DNA of 64,000 bases from Prochlorococcus marinus CUG1416 (GTDB lineage Bacteria; Cyanobacteriota; Cyanobacteriia; PCC-6307; Cyanobiaceae). The stretch covers positions 496,001-560,000 of the forward strand of contig NZ_JAAORM010000002.1 of NCBI RefSeq assembly GCF_017695965.1, given 5' to 3'. A program made the translations under genes and the position numbers. The notes below the pieces were generated by a model. It had not been told where the DNA came from and did no database searches. It was given only the letters and a program-made list of their open reading frames with translations. Shown here piece after piece: positions 34,673 through 44,679 of the stretch (positions are counted from its first letter, which is position 1; every line of letters starts with the position of its first letter).

Positions 34673-35035
34673 ATAGAAGATTTCCAGAAGCTAACTGTTT
34701 CTTTAAGAGGAAACCTCGATGTAAAAACAAATATTATTGTTTTTACTTTTAAAGGCCAACTTGATGCATTTTCAGAAAAACAATTTAAGACTTTTGTTAC
34801 TAATAATTTAAGAAATGAGTTTCCATTCATTATTGATCTTACAAAAATTGATTTTCTAGATTCTTCTGGTCTTGGGGCTCTTGTTCAGACTGCTAAAGAA
34901 TGTAAAAAATTGAAGTTAGGGTTCTCAGTTGTTGGTAATTCTAGAGTTGCTCAAACTATTAAACTAGTACGTTTAGGTGATTTTCTTAACTTAAAGTTAA
35001 ATCTTGAAGATGCATTAACTTATTTGAAAAATTGA
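34673..35035 (+). CDS. STAS-domain anti-anti-sigma-factor-like protein with non-canonical start
   Basis: A 120-aa open frame, intact through the whole STAS domain. The SpoIIAA/RsbV signature DSSGLGALVQ (about residues 62-71) contains the phosphorylatable Ser, and LTKIDFLDSSG precedes it. There is no ATG, GTG or TTG before residue 80. The frame opens right after TAG (34667-34669) with ATC-ATA. A strong Shine-Dalgarno GGAGGG at 34659-34664 is 9 nt from the ATA. The likely start is ATA (34673) or ATC (34670). It overlaps mrnC by 4 bp. Confidence 0.8.
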   Translation: MEDFQKLTVSLRGNLDVKTNIIVFTFKGQLDAFSEKQFKTFVTNNLRNEFPFIIDLTKIDFLDSSGLGALVQTAKECKKLKLGFSVVGNSRVAQTIKLVRLGDFLNLKLNLEDALTYLKN

Positions 35036-35430
35036 ATTATTGGATTCAAAACTTGGTTCCATATGGATCTCCTGATGAAATAGGTGTTATTCAACTTGCT
35101 TGGCTTGGTGATTCGGTATGGGAACTTCATCAGAGACTAAGACATGTTCATTTTCCATTGAAATCTAAAGAACTCCATTTATCAGTAGTAAACGAAGTAA
35201 AAGCAAAATCTCAATCAAAATCATTAAGTCAAATTGAACATTTATTAAATTCAAATGAAATGGATTTAATTAGACGTGCTAGAAATAAAACAAAGAGATA
35301 CCCAAAGTCTTCAGACCCTACCATATACTCAAGAGCAACTGGTTTTGAAACCCTTATCGGTTGGCTATTTCTGAAAGATCCTAAAAGATTATCAACTATT
35401 TTTGAATATCTTGAAATCACAATGCATTGA
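35032..35430 (+). CDS. mrnC: Mini-ribonuclease III
   Basis: A 132-aa RNase III catalytic domain without dsRNA-binding domain. Motifs: LAWLGDSVWELHQR (catalytic Asp) and ATGFETLIGWLFL (catalytic Glu). The family matures 23S rRNA. TTG start at 35032 overlaps the TGA of the STAS gene. Followed 4 bp later by rlmB, as in many cyanobacteria and Gram-positives. Confidence 0.92.
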   Translation: MNYWIQNLVPYGSPDEIGVIQLAWLGDSVWELHQRLRHVHFPLKSKELHLSVVNEVKAKSQSKSLSQIEHLLNSNEMDLIRRARNKTKRYPKSSDPTIYSRATGFETLIGWLFLKDPKRLSTIFEYLEITMH

Positions 35431-35434
35431 ATCT

Positions 35435-36445
35435 ATGAAAAACTCCTCAAAAAGTAATTACTCTGCAAAAAATAGTAAACAATACAAAAAAGATTATGAT
35501 TCTAATTTTTTCTCTAAAAATTCAAATTCTTCCAAGAAAAATAATAGATTTTCGAAAAATCCTACTAAAAACAAGGGTCTTAACAATTTAGATGAAAGTG
35601 ATCAGAAGAATAGTAAATCTTCATCTTTAAAAAGAAGTAAGCCAATATATAAATCCAATATAGAAGTTTCTAGCAAAGCTACTAATACTTATCAAGATCC
35701 TACAAAGAAAAGAAATTTTGATGACTGGATATGGGGTAAACATTCTGTTTTTGAGGCCCTTATTAGTGAAAGAGCTATTAACAGGATTTGGTGTACATCA
35801 GAAATTTTTTCTTCAGAGAAATTCTATATCTTACTCAAGGAACTTAAATCAAAAGGAGTACTTATTGAAGAAGTTTCTTGGAATAGGCTTTCGCAATTAA
35901 CTTTTGGTGCTTCACATCAAGGTGTCGCGTTGCAGTTGGCATGCTCTAAAACAATATCCCTAGAAAAATTAATTGATCTTTCTAAAAATTACTCTGCAAA
36001 TCCAATTATCCTGGCCTTAGACGGAATAACTGATCCACATAATGTTGGTGCAATTATAAGATCTGCTGAAGCATTTGATTGCAAGGGTATCATTATTCCT
36101 CAAAGAAGATCTGCTGGATTAACTGGAACAGTAGCCAAAGTGGCTGCAGGAGCCTTGGAACACTTACCAGTAAGTAGAGTTGTTAATTTAAATAGGGCGT
36201 TAGAGGAATTAAAGAAAAATGGTTTTCTTGTTATTGGATTATCTGGAGATGGTCAATTATCGATCTCTAAGTTTCATGAAAAAACTCCCTTAGTAGTTAT
36301 TGTTGGTGCAGAGGATAAAGGTATCTCTTTGCTTACTCAAAAAAAATGCGATTTCCTATTAAGTATCCCTCTTAAGGGTAAGACATCAAGTTTAAATGCC
36401 TCTGTGGCAGCGGCAATATCACTATTTCATTTGACAAGTAAATAA
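35435..36445 (+). CDS. rlmB: 23S rRNA (guanosine-2'-O-)-methyltransferase, SPOUT/TrmH family
   Basis: A 336-aa protein. The first about 95 residues are a low-complexity Lys/Ser/Asn linker, then the substrate-binding domain (WIWGKHSVFEALISERAINR) and the SpoU domain: DGITDPHNVGAIIRSAEAFD, VIVGAEDKGIS, IPLKGKTSSLNASVAAAI. It methylates 23S rRNA near the peptidyl-transferase centre or a related site. Upstream in-frame TTGs overlap mrnC, so ATG at 35435 is preferred. Confidence 0.93.
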   Translation: MKNSSKSNYSAKNSKQYKKDYDSNFFSKNSNSSKKNNRFSKNPTKNKGLNNLDESDQKNSKSSSLKRSKPIYKSNIEVSSKATNTYQDPTKKRNFDDWIWGKHSVFEALISERAINRIWCTSEIFSSEKFYILLKELKSKGVLIEEVSWNRLSQLTFGASHQGVALQLACSKTISLEKLIDLSKNYSANPIILALDGITDPHNVGAIIRSAEAFDCKGIIIPQRRSAGLTGTVAKVAAGALEHLPVSRVVNLNRALEELKKNGFLVIGLSGDGQLSISKFHEKTPLVVIVGAEDKGISLLTQKKCDFLLSIPLKGKTSSLNASVAAAISLFHLTSK

Positions 36446-36592
36446 GTTTATTTATTTATGAAACTCCTTTTAATATGATTTGAAATATTGTTGTTTCAAT
36501 ATATTTATATAATTAATCAAAATTTATTGAATTTCTGCTACAAAATTGTATAGAATTTAACAAGAATTAATGGCTTAATAAGGCCAATAAAA

Positions 36593-36808
36593 TTGATTAG
36601 AAATTTTGGAAACAAACTCGGATTAGCTTGGTGGGCTAAGATTGAAACAGATCAGCCTTCAACTACGTACTGGTATGGTCCATTTATTACAAAACGTAGT
36701 TTAAAAGAAAATTTATCTTTTTTTATTAAAGATCTTTCTGATGAAGGTTCTACAAATATTAAACATAGTTTAGTTCGTTGCAAAAAAGAAGAACCATTAA
36801 CTGTTTGA
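36593..36808 (+). CDS. DUF1816-like cyanobacterial protein
   Basis: A 71-aa soluble protein with LAWWAKIETDQPSTTYWYGPF and helix-forming KRSLKENLSFFIKDL, which matches the small DUF1816 family as I recall it. TTG start at 36593; no better start nearby. The family resembles part of phycobilisome linker (CpcD-like) folds. Function unknown. Confidence 0.7.
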   Translation: MIRNFGNKLGLAWWAKIETDQPSTTYWYGPFITKRSLKENLSFFIKDLSDEGSTNIKHSLVRCKKEEPLTV

Positions 36809-36839
36809 TAATCTTAAATTTTAAGAAAAAAGTTTTGAA

Positions 36840-38288
36840 ATGAATTTTGATTCTTTAAGAAAGCAAATTAATAGTAAAAATGCTTCTGTTAAGGAATTAG
36901 TAAATGATTTTTTATCAAAAATCGATTCTAATGATCCTAAAATTAATTCATATATTTGTACGACTAAAGATAAGGCAATAGAGCAAGCTGAAAATATAGA
37001 TAAATTAATTCAGAAGGAAGAAATACTTCCTCCTCTTGCGGGTATGCCAATAGCAATTAAAGACAATATTTGCACTAAGGGTGTTGTAACCACTTGTGCA
37101 AGTAAAATGCTTAAAAGCTTTGTAGCACCATACGAATCAACAGCTTCTAGTAAATTATGGTCTTCAGGTGGTATTTGTTTAGGTAAAACAAATTTGGATG
37201 AATTTGCAATGGGTAGTTCAACAGAAACCTCTGTCTTTGGGGTTACTTCAAATCCTTGGGATATTAATAGAGTTCCAGGTGGAAGTTCCGGAGGCAGTGC
37301 TGCTTCAGTTGCGGCTGGATTATGTGCGGCTGCTATAGGCTCTGATACTGGAGGATCCATAAGACAACCCGCTTCTTTTTGTGGAGTGGTAGGGCTTAAG
37401 CCTACTTATGGCAGAGTAAGTAGATGGGGACTGGTAGCTTTTGCTAGTTCTCTTGATCAAATTGGCCCAATAACAAATACTGTTTCAGATGCCGCTGAAA
37501 TACTTTATTCAATATCTGGTAAAGACCCCCTAGATTCAACATGTCTTGATAAACCAGTGCCAAATTATTTAAGTGATTTAAATAAATCTATAAAGGGTTT
37601 AAAAATTGGAATCATAAAAGAATGCTTTGAACATCCGGGCCTTAATCCAGAAGTTAAAGAATCCGTTCTTTCTGGAGTTGAGAAATTTAAAACTTTAGGA
37701 GCTGAAATTATTGAAGTTGATTGCCCAAGGTTTAACGATGGTATCGCCACATATTATGTAATTGCTCCATCTGAAGCATCTGCAAATTTAGCTAGATACG
37801 ATGGAGTTAAATATGGTTATAGGTCGAATGAAGGGTCTAATCTTTTAGATATGACTTCAAAAAGTAGAGCTGAAGGATTTGGAGATGAAGTACAAAGAAG
37901 AATTTTGATAGGAACTTATGCTTTGTCAGCTGGATATAGTGATGCATATTACAAGAAAGCACAAAAAATTAGAACTTTGATAAGAAAAGATTTTGATAAT
38001 GCTTTTAAGAAAGTAGATATCTTATTGACTCCGACTTGTCCAACTACTGCTTTTTTGAAGGGTGATTTTGCCAATGACCCACTTTCTATGTATTTGTCTG
38101 ATCTCTTAACTGTTCCAGCTAATTTAGCCGGACTACCAGCTATCAGTATTCCATGTGGTTTTGATACCAAAGGATTGCCTATAGGACTTCAACTTATAGG
38201 TAATGTATTGGAAGAGAATAAAATATTGAATGCAGCAAATATCTTTGAAATTGATGCTCAGGTAATTCAGGCTAGGCCCTTATTCTAA
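36840..38288 (+). CDS. gatA: Glutamyl-tRNA(Gln) amidotransferase subunit A
   Basis: A 482-aa amidase subunit. Catalytic Lys in [12 protein letters not shown], cis-Ser and nucleophile Ser in [15 protein letters not shown] (about 149-163) and [13 protein letters not shown] are present. With GatB and GatC it converts Glu-tRNA(Gln) to Gln-tRNA(Gln), needed because cyanobacteria lack GlnRS. Length is normal. Confidence 0.97.
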   Translation: MNFDSLRKQINSKNASVKELVNDFLSKIDSNDPKINSYICTTKDKAIEQAENIDKLIQKEEILPPLAGMPIAIKDNICTKGVVTTCASKMLKSFVAPYESTASSKLWSSGGICLGKTNLDEFAMGSSTETSVFGVTSNPWDINRVPGGSSGGSAASVAAGLCAAAIGSDTGGSIRQPASFCGVVGLKPTYGRVSRWGLVAFASSLDQIGPITNTVSDAAEILYSISGKDPLDSTCLDKPVPNYLSDLNKSIKGLKIGIIKECFEHPGLNPEVKESVLSGVEKFKTLGAEIIEVDCPRFNDGIATYYVIAPSEASANLARYDGVKYGYRSNEGSNLLDMTSKSRAEGFGDEVQRRILIGTYALSAGYSDAYYKKAQKIRTLIRKDFDNAFKKVDILLTPTCPTTAFLKGDFANDPLSMYLSDLLTVPANLAGLPAISIPCGFDTKGLPIGLQLIGNVLEENKILNAANIFEIDAQVIQARPLF

Positions 38289-38342
38289 ATTTGTATTAAT
38301 AATTAATTTGTAATTAAGATCTATAGACCTTTTAGAAATTTT

Positions 38343-38371
38343 CTCTATCTTATATATATAAATAGATAGAG
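38343..38371 (+). promoter_or_regulatory. Hairpin abutting the dnaE start codon
   Basis: CTCTATCT and AGATAGAG form perfect 8-bp arms around a 13-nt AT loop. The right arm ends one base before the dnaE ATG (38373), so it contains the only Shine-Dalgarno-like bases (AGATAGAG). The fold would occlude initiation; a control role is inference. Confidence 0.4.
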
Positions 38372-38372
38372 T

Positions 38373-41300
38373 ATGGGTTTCGTTCCACTTCATAATCATA
38401 GTGATTACAGTCTGCTTGATGGAGCAAGTCAAATTTCTAAAATAGTAGAAAGAGCTTCTGATCTGGGAATGGATTCTATTGCTCTGACCGATCATGGAGT
38501 TATGTATGGAGTTCTTGATTTGGTCAAGAAGTGTAAAGAGAAAGGTATAAAACCAATTATCGGTAATGAAATGTATGTGATTAATGGTTCTATTGATGAC
38601 CCTCAACCTAAAAAAGAAAAAAGATATCATTTGGTGGTGTTAGCAAAAAATCATACTGGCTACAAGAATCTCGTAAAGTTAACAACCATTAGTCACTTAA
38701 ATGGGATGAGAGGTCGAGGTATTTTTTCTAGACCATGTATTGATAAATTTCTTTTAAGTAAATATAGCGATGGTCTTATAGTTTCTACAGCTTGTCTTGG
38801 AGGAGAGATACCTCAGGCCATCTTGAAAGGAAGATTAGATGTGGCGGAGGACATAGCTCTTTGGTATAAAAAATTATTTGCAGATGATTTTTATCTAGAA
38901 ATACAAGATCATGGCTCTATTGAGGATAGAATTGTTAACGTTGAATTATTAAATATTGGGAAGAAGCATCAAATAAAAGTCATCGCTACCAACGATGCTC
39001 ACTATATATCGAATATGGATGTTGAAGCACATGATGCTTTGCTTTGTGTATTAACTGGAAAACTAATAAGCGATGAGAAAAGATTAAGATATACCGGTAC
39101 AGAATATATTAAAAGTGAAAGTGAAATGCTTGAACTTTTTAAAGACCATATTGATGATGAATCAATTAAAGAGGCAGTGAACAATACAGTAGAAATTTCA
39201 AAAAAAATCGAAGTATTTGATTTGTTTGGTAAATATAGAATGCCAAAATTTCCTCTTAATGAAGACACAGATTCATTTTCCCTACTAACACAATTATCTA
39301 ATGAAGGTCTTTTAAAAAGATTGAAAAAAAATGATCTTACAGAAGTTGATGAGAATTATAAAAAAAGACTATCTTCGGAATTAAAAATTATAAAAGATAT
39401 GGGTTTCCCAGATTATTTTTTGGTGGTTTGGGACTATATCAAATTTGCCAGAGATAACTCTATACCAGTAGGACCAGGTAGAGGTTCTGCTGCAGGCTCA
39501 CTAGTAGCCTATTCTCTTCAAATTACAAACATAGATCCTGTAGAGCATGGATTATTGTTTGAGAGATTTTTAAATCCTGCAAGAAAGTCTATGCCAGATA
39601 TTGATACTGACTTTTGTATTGACAGGAGAAATGAGGTTATTGATTATGTTACCAATCGATATGGAGAGGATAAAGTTGCGCAAATAATTACTTTCAATAA
39701 AATGACCTCTAAGGCGGTTTTAAAAGATGTTGCGAGGGTTCTAGATATTCCTTATGGAGAAGCCGATAAATTGGCTAAGTTAATACCGGTTGTAAGAGGA
39801 AAACCTTATAAACTTAATGAAATGATTGATAAAAATTCTCCTAGCAAAGAGTTTAGAGATAAATATATTAATGATAATAGAGTAAAAAAATGGATTGATT
39901 TGGCTTTGAGAATTGAAGGAACTAATAAAACATATGGAGTTCATGCTGCAGGAGTTGTTATTGCATCAGATCCTCTCGACGAACTTGTACCTCTTCAAAG
40001 AAATAATGAGGGTCAAATAATAACCCAATATTCTATGGATGATATTGAATCACTTGGATTGTTGAAAATGGATTTCTTGGGTCTTAAGAATCTAACAATG
40101 ATTGAAAAGACAGTTTCTCTTATTAATCAATCCACTGGGAAGAAAGTAAATATTGATAATTTACCCCAAAATGATTGTAAAACCTTTGAGCTTATTGGTA
40201 GAGGAGATCTTGAAGGTATATTTCAACTTGAATCTTCTGGTATGAAACAGGTTGTAAAGGACTTTAAGCCTAATTCTCTTGAGGACATTTCATCTATCCT
40301 AGCTCTTTATAGACCTGGCCCTCTTGATGCCGGTCTTATACCTAAATTCATAAATCGAAAAAATGGGAACGAAAAGGTTGATTTCCCTCATCCTTTTATT
40401 AAGTCAATTCTTACCGAAACCTATGGAATTATGGTTTACCAGGAACAAATTATGAAAATTGCTCAAGACTTAGCTGGTTATTCTCTGGGTGATGCTGATT
40501 TGCTTCGAAGAGCAATGGGAAAAAAGAAAGTATCAGAAATGGTAAAACATAGGAATATTTTTGTAGAAGGATCTATGAATAAGGGTGTAAATGAAAAATT
40601 AGCTAATGATCTTTTTGACCAAATGGTTTTATTTGCAGAATATTGTTTCAACAAGAGCCACTCAACTGCTTATGGTGCAGTAACTTATCAAACTGCATTT
40701 TTAAAAGCCCATTTTCCTGTTGCATATATGGCAGCCCTTTTAAGTGTAAATTCTGGCTCCACCGAAAAGATGCAAAGATATATTTCTAATTGTTATTCGA
40801 TGGGAATAGAAGTTATTTCACCAAGCATTAATTTCTCTGGAATTGATTTCACTATTAAGAATAATCAGATTTTATTTGGTCTTTCTGCAATTAAAAATTT
40901 AGGAGATTCTGCCATAAGAAATATAATTGAAAATCGTAATAATTTTGGAAGTTTTAATTCATTATCAGATTTGTGCGATCGATTACCCTCTAATGTTCTT
41001 AACAAAAGAAGCATTGAATCTCTAATTCATTGTGGGGCATTAGATGAGTTCTCAACTAATAATAATAGAGCTCAATTGTTGTCAGATCTTGAACATGTCA
41101 TTGAATGGGCTTCTTCACGATATCGCGATAGAATGTCAGGTCAAAGAAATCTATTTGATTCTAATGAAGGATTTTCAAATGTAGCATTTTCAGATTCACA
41201 ATTAGCCAAGGTTGATGATTATTCACTTATTGAGAAGTTAAAGTTAGAAAAGCAGCTTTTAGGCTTTTACTTATCTGATCATCCGCTAAAACATCTAACT

Positions 41301-41870
41301 AAGCCAGCAAAACTTGTATCTCCAATTAGTATTTCGCAGTTAGAAGAAACTAAAGATAGAACCAAAGTCTCCTTAGTTGGGATGATCCCTGAGTTGAAGC
41401 AAATTACTACGAGAAAAGGAGATAGGATGGCTATAGTTCAGCTTGAAGATCTTTCTGGAAATTGCGAAGCGATAGTTTTCCCTAAAACCTATGTTAGATT
41501 ATCAGAATTTCTTTTAACTGATACCAGATTATTGGTTTGGGGAACTATAGATAAAAAAAGTGATAAAACTCAATTAATAATTGATGATTGTAGAGAAATA
41601 GATAACCTAAAATTGCTTATTATTAATCTTGAAAGTTCTCAAGCATCAGATGTAAGAGTTCAAAATACTTTAAGAGACTGTTTAATTAAATTTAAGCCAG
41701 ATAAAGGCAAATGTGGAAACAAAATTCCAGTTTTAGCTGCAGTAAAAAATAGAAATAGTGTTACTTACGTTAAATTTGGCGAACAATTTTGTATTGGAGA
41801 TATCCAAGGAGCATGCAAACTACTAGAAGATAAATCATTTCAAGTTAATCTGAAATCTTTAGTTTCCTAG
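38373..41870 (+). CDS. dnaE: DNA polymerase III alpha subunit
   Basis: A 1165-aa replicative polymerase of DnaE1 type. N-terminal PHP domain (PLHNHSDYSLLDGASQ, ALTDHGVMYG), catalytic palm with PGRGSAAGSLVAY and MPDIDTDFCIDRR (Asp triad), beta-clamp-side helix-hairpin-helix and a C-terminal OB fold (TKVSLVGMIPELKQ). Full length. Convergent with the PAM68-like gene, with 1 bp between the stops. Confidence 0.97.
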   Translation: MGFVPLHNHSDYSLLDGASQISKIVERASDLGMDSIALTDHGVMYGVLDLVKKCKEKGIKPIIGNEMYVINGSIDDPQPKKEKRYHLVVLAKNHTGYKNLVKLTTISHLNGMRGRGIFSRPCIDKFLLSKYSDGLIVSTACLGGEIPQAILKGRLDVAEDIALWYKKLFADDFYLEIQDHGSIEDRIVNVELLNIGKKHQIKVIATNDAHYISNMDVEAHDALLCVLTGKLISDEKRLRYTGTEYIKSESEMLELFKDHIDDESIKEAVNNTVEISKKIEVFDLFGKYRMPKFPLNEDTDSFSLLTQLSNEGLLKRLKKNDLTEVDENYKKRLSSELKIIKDMGFPDYFLVVWDYIKFARDNSIPVGPGRGSAAGSLVAYSLQITNIDPVEHGLLFERFLNPARKSMPDIDTDFCIDRRNEVIDYVTNRYGEDKVAQIITFNKMTSKAVLKDVARVLDIPYGEADKLAKLIPVVRGKPYKLNEMIDKNSPSKEFRDKYINDNRVKKWIDLALRIEGTNKTYGVHAAGVVIASDPLDELVPLQRNNEGQIITQYSMDDIESLGLLKMDFLGLKNLTMIEKTVSLINQSTGKKVNIDNLPQNDCKTFELIGRGDLEGIFQLESSGMKQVVKDFKPNSLEDISSILALYRPGPLDAGLIPKFINRKNGNEKVDFPHPFIKSILTETYGIMVYQEQIMKIAQDLAGYSLGDADLLRRAMGKKKVSEMVKHRNIFVEGSMNKGVNEKLANDLFDQMVLFAEYCFNKSHSTAYGAVTYQTAFLKAHFPVAYMAALLSVNSGSTEKMQRYISNCYSMGIEVISPSINFSGIDFTIKNNQILFGLSAIKNLGDSAIRNIIENRNNFGSFNSLSDLCDRLPSNVLNKRSIESLIHCGALDEFSTNNNRAQLLSDLEHVIEWASSRYRDRMSGQRNLFDSNEGFSNVAFSDSQLAKVDDYSLIEKLKLEKQLLGFYLSDHPLKHLTKPAKLVSPISISQLEETKDRTKVSLVGMIPELKQITTRKGDRMAIVQLEDLSGNCEAIVFPKTYVRLSEFLLTDTRLLVWGTIDKKSDKTQLIIDDCREIDNLKLLIINLESSQASDVRVQNTLRDCLIKFKPDKGKCGNKIPVLAAVKNRNSVTYVKFGEQFCIGDIQGACKLLEDKSFQVNLKSLVS

Positions 41871-41871
41871 A

Positions 41872-42321
41872 TTAACCATTCTCCTCAAAATTTTGAGTCG
41901 CAGGTTTGAAGGCCGCTTTTGCTCTTTGTATATTCATAGGAATATTTTCAATACCGAAAAAAGATCCTGGCTCCTTATCCCAACTAGCTGATAATATTCC
42001 AAAACTCAATCCTGCAAGACCTAATAAGAAGAACAATGCTGAGATTGCAATTGTTGCAGAAGGAGGTATTTCAGCAATATTTCTTGTAACGATAATGTAG
42101 CTCAGAATAAAAACTGACATACCCATTATCGTCGGTATTCCTGCGGTAAAAAATATTCTTCTCGCCATTCTATCCGCTATATATTTAGGTATTCCACTTG
42201 ATGATTTCTTTTGGGTATTTACTAGAATAGGTTTTTTTTCTAGATTAGCAAAAGCAGTTTCATCAGATAATGTTTTTTTCTTTTTATTAAGTACCTTTTT
42301 TTTTGATTGTTTTTTATTCAT
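41872..42321 (-). CDS. PAM68-like photosystem II assembly protein
   Basis: A 149-aa protein with a very basic N-terminus (KKQSKKKVLNKKKK) and two transmembrane helices (about 54-75 and 86-109), followed by the conserved ASWDKEPGS motif. This matches the PAM68/Sll0933 family that assists early photosystem II assembly in the thylakoid. It has an ATG start and is adjacent to rpsO on the same strand, 9 bp downstream. Confidence 0.85.
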   Translation of the reverse strand: MNKKQSKKKVLNKKKKTLSDETAFANLEKKPILVNTQKKSSSGIPKYIADRMARRIFFTAGIPTIMGMSVFILSYIIVTRNIAEIPPSATIAISALFFLLGLAGLSFGILSASWDKEPGSFFGIENIPMNIQRAKAAFKPATQNFEENG

Positions 42322-42330
42322 TAATAGAAA

Positions 42331-42600
42331 TCAACCTCTGATTCCAATTTTCTTTACTAAATCTTGATATCTTTGGACATTTTTATCTTTTATGTAAGCT
42401 AGTAATCTTTTCCTTTTCCCAATCATTTTTAATAATCCTTGCCTTGAAGAAAAATCATGAATGTTTCCTTGAAGATGTTCACTTAATTTAGAAATTCTTT
42501 TAGAGAGCATTGCAACTTGCACTTCCACTGAGCCTGTGTCAGTTGCGTGAACTTGATGGGTTCCAATAAGCTTCTGTTTTTCAGCTGTATCTAATGACAT
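42331..42600 (-). CDS. rpsO: 30S ribosomal protein S15
   Basis: An 89-aa helical ribosomal protein. H-x-x-D-T-G-S ([15 protein letters not shown]) and [23 protein letters not shown] carry the 16S rRNA-binding residues. Normal length. It is 33 bp downstream of ruvA on the same strand. Confidence 0.98.
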   Translation of the reverse strand: MSLDTAEKQKLIGTHQVHATDTGSVEVQVAMLSKRISKLSEHLQGNIHDFSSRQGLLKMIGKRKRLLAYIKDKNVQRYQDLVKKIGIRG

Positions 42601-42633
42601 AAAATTTATTTTCCTTAAAACTATATTACTATG

Positions 42634-43311
42634 TTATCTGACTATATTACTACTATTATTGTCTAAATAATTCATAGCTAATTTCAATAAATTTTCAAAT
42701 GATATATTTTTTTCGTTTTTTGTAAGGAGATCAGTTTCTTTAATAATAATTGGCAAAATAGTCTTAATTTCTTGATTTTTATAATTTAATGATTGAAGGG
42801 TTAACTGAAGGTCATCCACCATTTTATTAATTTCAGGATTCTTAATCGCGATTTGATCATTGCCTTTATTTTCGGCAATTGGTATTTCATTTTTAAATTT
42901 ACTTTTTAATTCTAAAATAAACCTGTCACTCATTTTTTGTCCTATTCCAGGTACGGAACAAATTAATTTCTTGTTTTGCGTTTTTATTGCATTGATAACT
43001 TCATTAATGGAAAATTTATTTAATATCCCCATACCAATTTGAGATCCAACACCTCTAATACTTAAAATTTCAATAAAGAAATTTTTTTGATCCTTTGATG
43101 TAAAGCCAAAAAATAAATCAGAATCTTCTTTCTTAATATGTTTTATCCAAAGAGTGATGTTTTTATTAGATATCTTTTTTGTTTTTAATTTAAGAAATAA
43201 AGTTTCTAGTATTTGAATCTCGTACCCTAATCCTTGACAATTTATTAAAACAAAAAATTTTTGATTAGTTTGCCATAATTCAACTAATTCTCCATTTATC
43301 CAACTAATCAA
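42634..43311 (-). CDS. ruvA: Holliday junction branch migration protein RuvA
   Basis: A 225-aa protein. N-terminal OB fold (MISWINGELVEL), tandem helix-hairpin-helix motifs (SIRGVGSQIGMGIL and CSVPGIGQKMSDRFILEL) and a C-terminal RuvB-contacting helical domain. A tetramer loads RuvB at Holliday junctions. The linker is slightly longer than in E. coli. The start touches the stop of the secreted-protein gene. Confidence 0.93.
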   Translation of the reverse strand: MISWINGELVELWQTNQKFFVLINCQGLGYEIQILETLFLKLKTKKISNKNITLWIKHIKKEDSDLFFGFTSKDQKNFFIEILSIRGVGSQIGMGILNKFSINEVINAIKTQNKKLICSVPGIGQKMSDRFILELKSKFKNEIPIAENKGNDQIAIKNPEINKMVDDLQLTLQSLNYKNQEIKTILPIIIKETDLLTKNEKNISFENLLKLAMNYLDNNSSNIVR

Positions 43312-43671
43312 TTAACCACCATCCACCTGACATCCAATTAGCGCTCCTGCCGTTCCGCCAGCAGGTACGGCCCAAAATCTGTCTTTCCCTCTAGAGGAGG
43401 AAAGTGCTATTCCAGCACCAAGAATACCTCCAATAACAGAACCTTCACTACAGTCATTATCATCTATTTTTTCAGCTTGACTTTGACCTCCACAAGGTAT
43501 TACAACATCCACTTCGTAACTTTTTACGTAGCCTGGGTTTGATTTCGTTCCAGGAATATACTCCTCTCTATATTCGGTTCTTGTGCAAGTTACTGACTTT
43601 GGAGTTGTTGCATTAACTTGAACAATAGGGGAAAAACAAAACAATAAAGCTAGATAGAAAAATTTCACCAT
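43312..43671 (-). CDS. Secreted protein with glycine-zipper-like segment
   Basis: A 119-aa protein with signal peptide (cleavage probably after VNA at about 21), several Cys (TCTRTEY, VIPCGGQ, DDNDCSEG, IGCQVDGG) and a Gly-rich hydrophobic stretch (GSVIGGILGAGIALSS, GGTAGALIG) recalling glycine-zipper 2TM/Rickettsia-17-kDa-like envelope proteins. Located in the periplasm or outer membrane by inference. Abuts ruvA without gap. Confidence 0.75.
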   Translation of the reverse strand: MVKFFYLALLFCFSPIVQVNATTPKSVTCTRTEYREEYIPGTKSNPGYVKSYEVDVVIPCGGQSQAEKIDDNDCSEGSVIGGILGAGIALSSSRGKDRFWAVPAGGTAGALIGCQVDGG

Positions 43672-43693
43672 TTTTTTTATTCTTTTTAATATT

Positions 43694-44584
43694 CTATGTC
43701 CTTTTGATTATTTTGGTAGTAGATATAATAGTTCCTAATAAAACTAGTGAAGCTCCTAATAAAAAATTTATGTTTATTATTTCATTAAAAAACAAAACCC
43801 CCCAAATTGACCCGAATAATACTTGTAAATAGTTAATTATTGAAGCTTCAGAAGCAGGTAAATTTTTTAATCCTATAGTTAAGAATGTTTGACCTAATTG
43901 AGTAAATAAGCCAATGCCAATTATCCAAACTAATTCATTCCAATTTGGGGTAACCCAGTTGATTAATACAATTGGCAATAATGTTATAAAAGAAACAAGT
44001 GGAAAATATTCAATAATTACATAAACATCTTCAGTAAATGAAAGTTTCTTAACTGTAACGTAAGCCAAAGCAGTGCAAATTGCTCCAATAAAGGCTATCG
44101 AAATCGAAAAATTTTTAATTTCAACGTTTATATTTGATAACTGAGTTTGATTTAACATTACTAATATTCCAATCCATCCAATAATTAAACCAAAAACTAA
44201 ATTCCGAGTTATTTTTTCGTTTATAAATATGCCAGCAAATATAGATATAAAAATAGGATATGTGTACTGTATGACAGTAGATATACTAAGAGGCATATTT
44301 CTTATCGCATAAAAAATACAAACTAAAGCTAAAGTTCCTAAAACACCTCTTAAGATAAGTAATGGTCTATTGTTGCCCCATGGATTTATATTTTTTAGAT
44401 TAATTATGAATAATGTAATCATTAAACTTAACAGTGATCTGAAGAAAACTAATTCATAAATAGGTATCCTTTTATCAATATTCTTTACACACAAAGTCAT
44501 TAAACTAAAGAAGAATGAGGCAAATACCAAATTAAACTTATTCAATGAATTAATTTTTCTTTCTAATTCTGCGATATTTATCAT
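43694..44584 (-). CDS. DMT/EamA-family permease
   Basis: A 296-aa integral membrane protein with ten hydrophobic helices in two EamA repeats (about 15-150 and 155-296). Typical motifs are IQYTYPIFISIFAGI, LIIGWIGILVML and ASEASIINYLQVLFGSIWG. Such transporters export small metabolites or amino acids; the substrate cannot be assigned. Divergent from dnaG. Confidence 0.85.
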   Translation of the reverse strand: MINIAELERKINSLNKFNLVFASFFFSLMTLCVKNIDKRIPIYELVFFRSLLSLMITLFIINLKNINPWGNNRPLLILRGVLGTLALVCIFYAIRNMPLSISTVIQYTYPIFISIFAGIFINEKITRNLVFGLIIGWIGILVMLNQTQLSNINVEIKNFSISIAFIGAICTALAYVTVKKLSFTEDVYVIIEYFPLVSFITLLPIVLINWVTPNWNELVWIIGIGLFTQLGQTFLTIGLKNLPASEASIINYLQVLFGSIWGVLFFNEIININFLLGASLVLLGTIISTTKIIKRT

Positions 44585-44679
44585 TTGATAAATAGTTTTA
44601 TTGTGAAATTAAGTAGATTCTTATTTGATTTTGAACTATAACAAATAAATCATTATTTATTCTTTTATAAAAAATCTCA

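Noticed and set aside
35718-35900. 60-codon frame inside rlmB
   Set aside because: Alternative frame of a clear SpoU methyltransferase.
38280-38630. 116-codon minus-strand frame
   Set aside because: Overlaps the dnaE N-terminus and the gatA 3' end; low-complexity translation.
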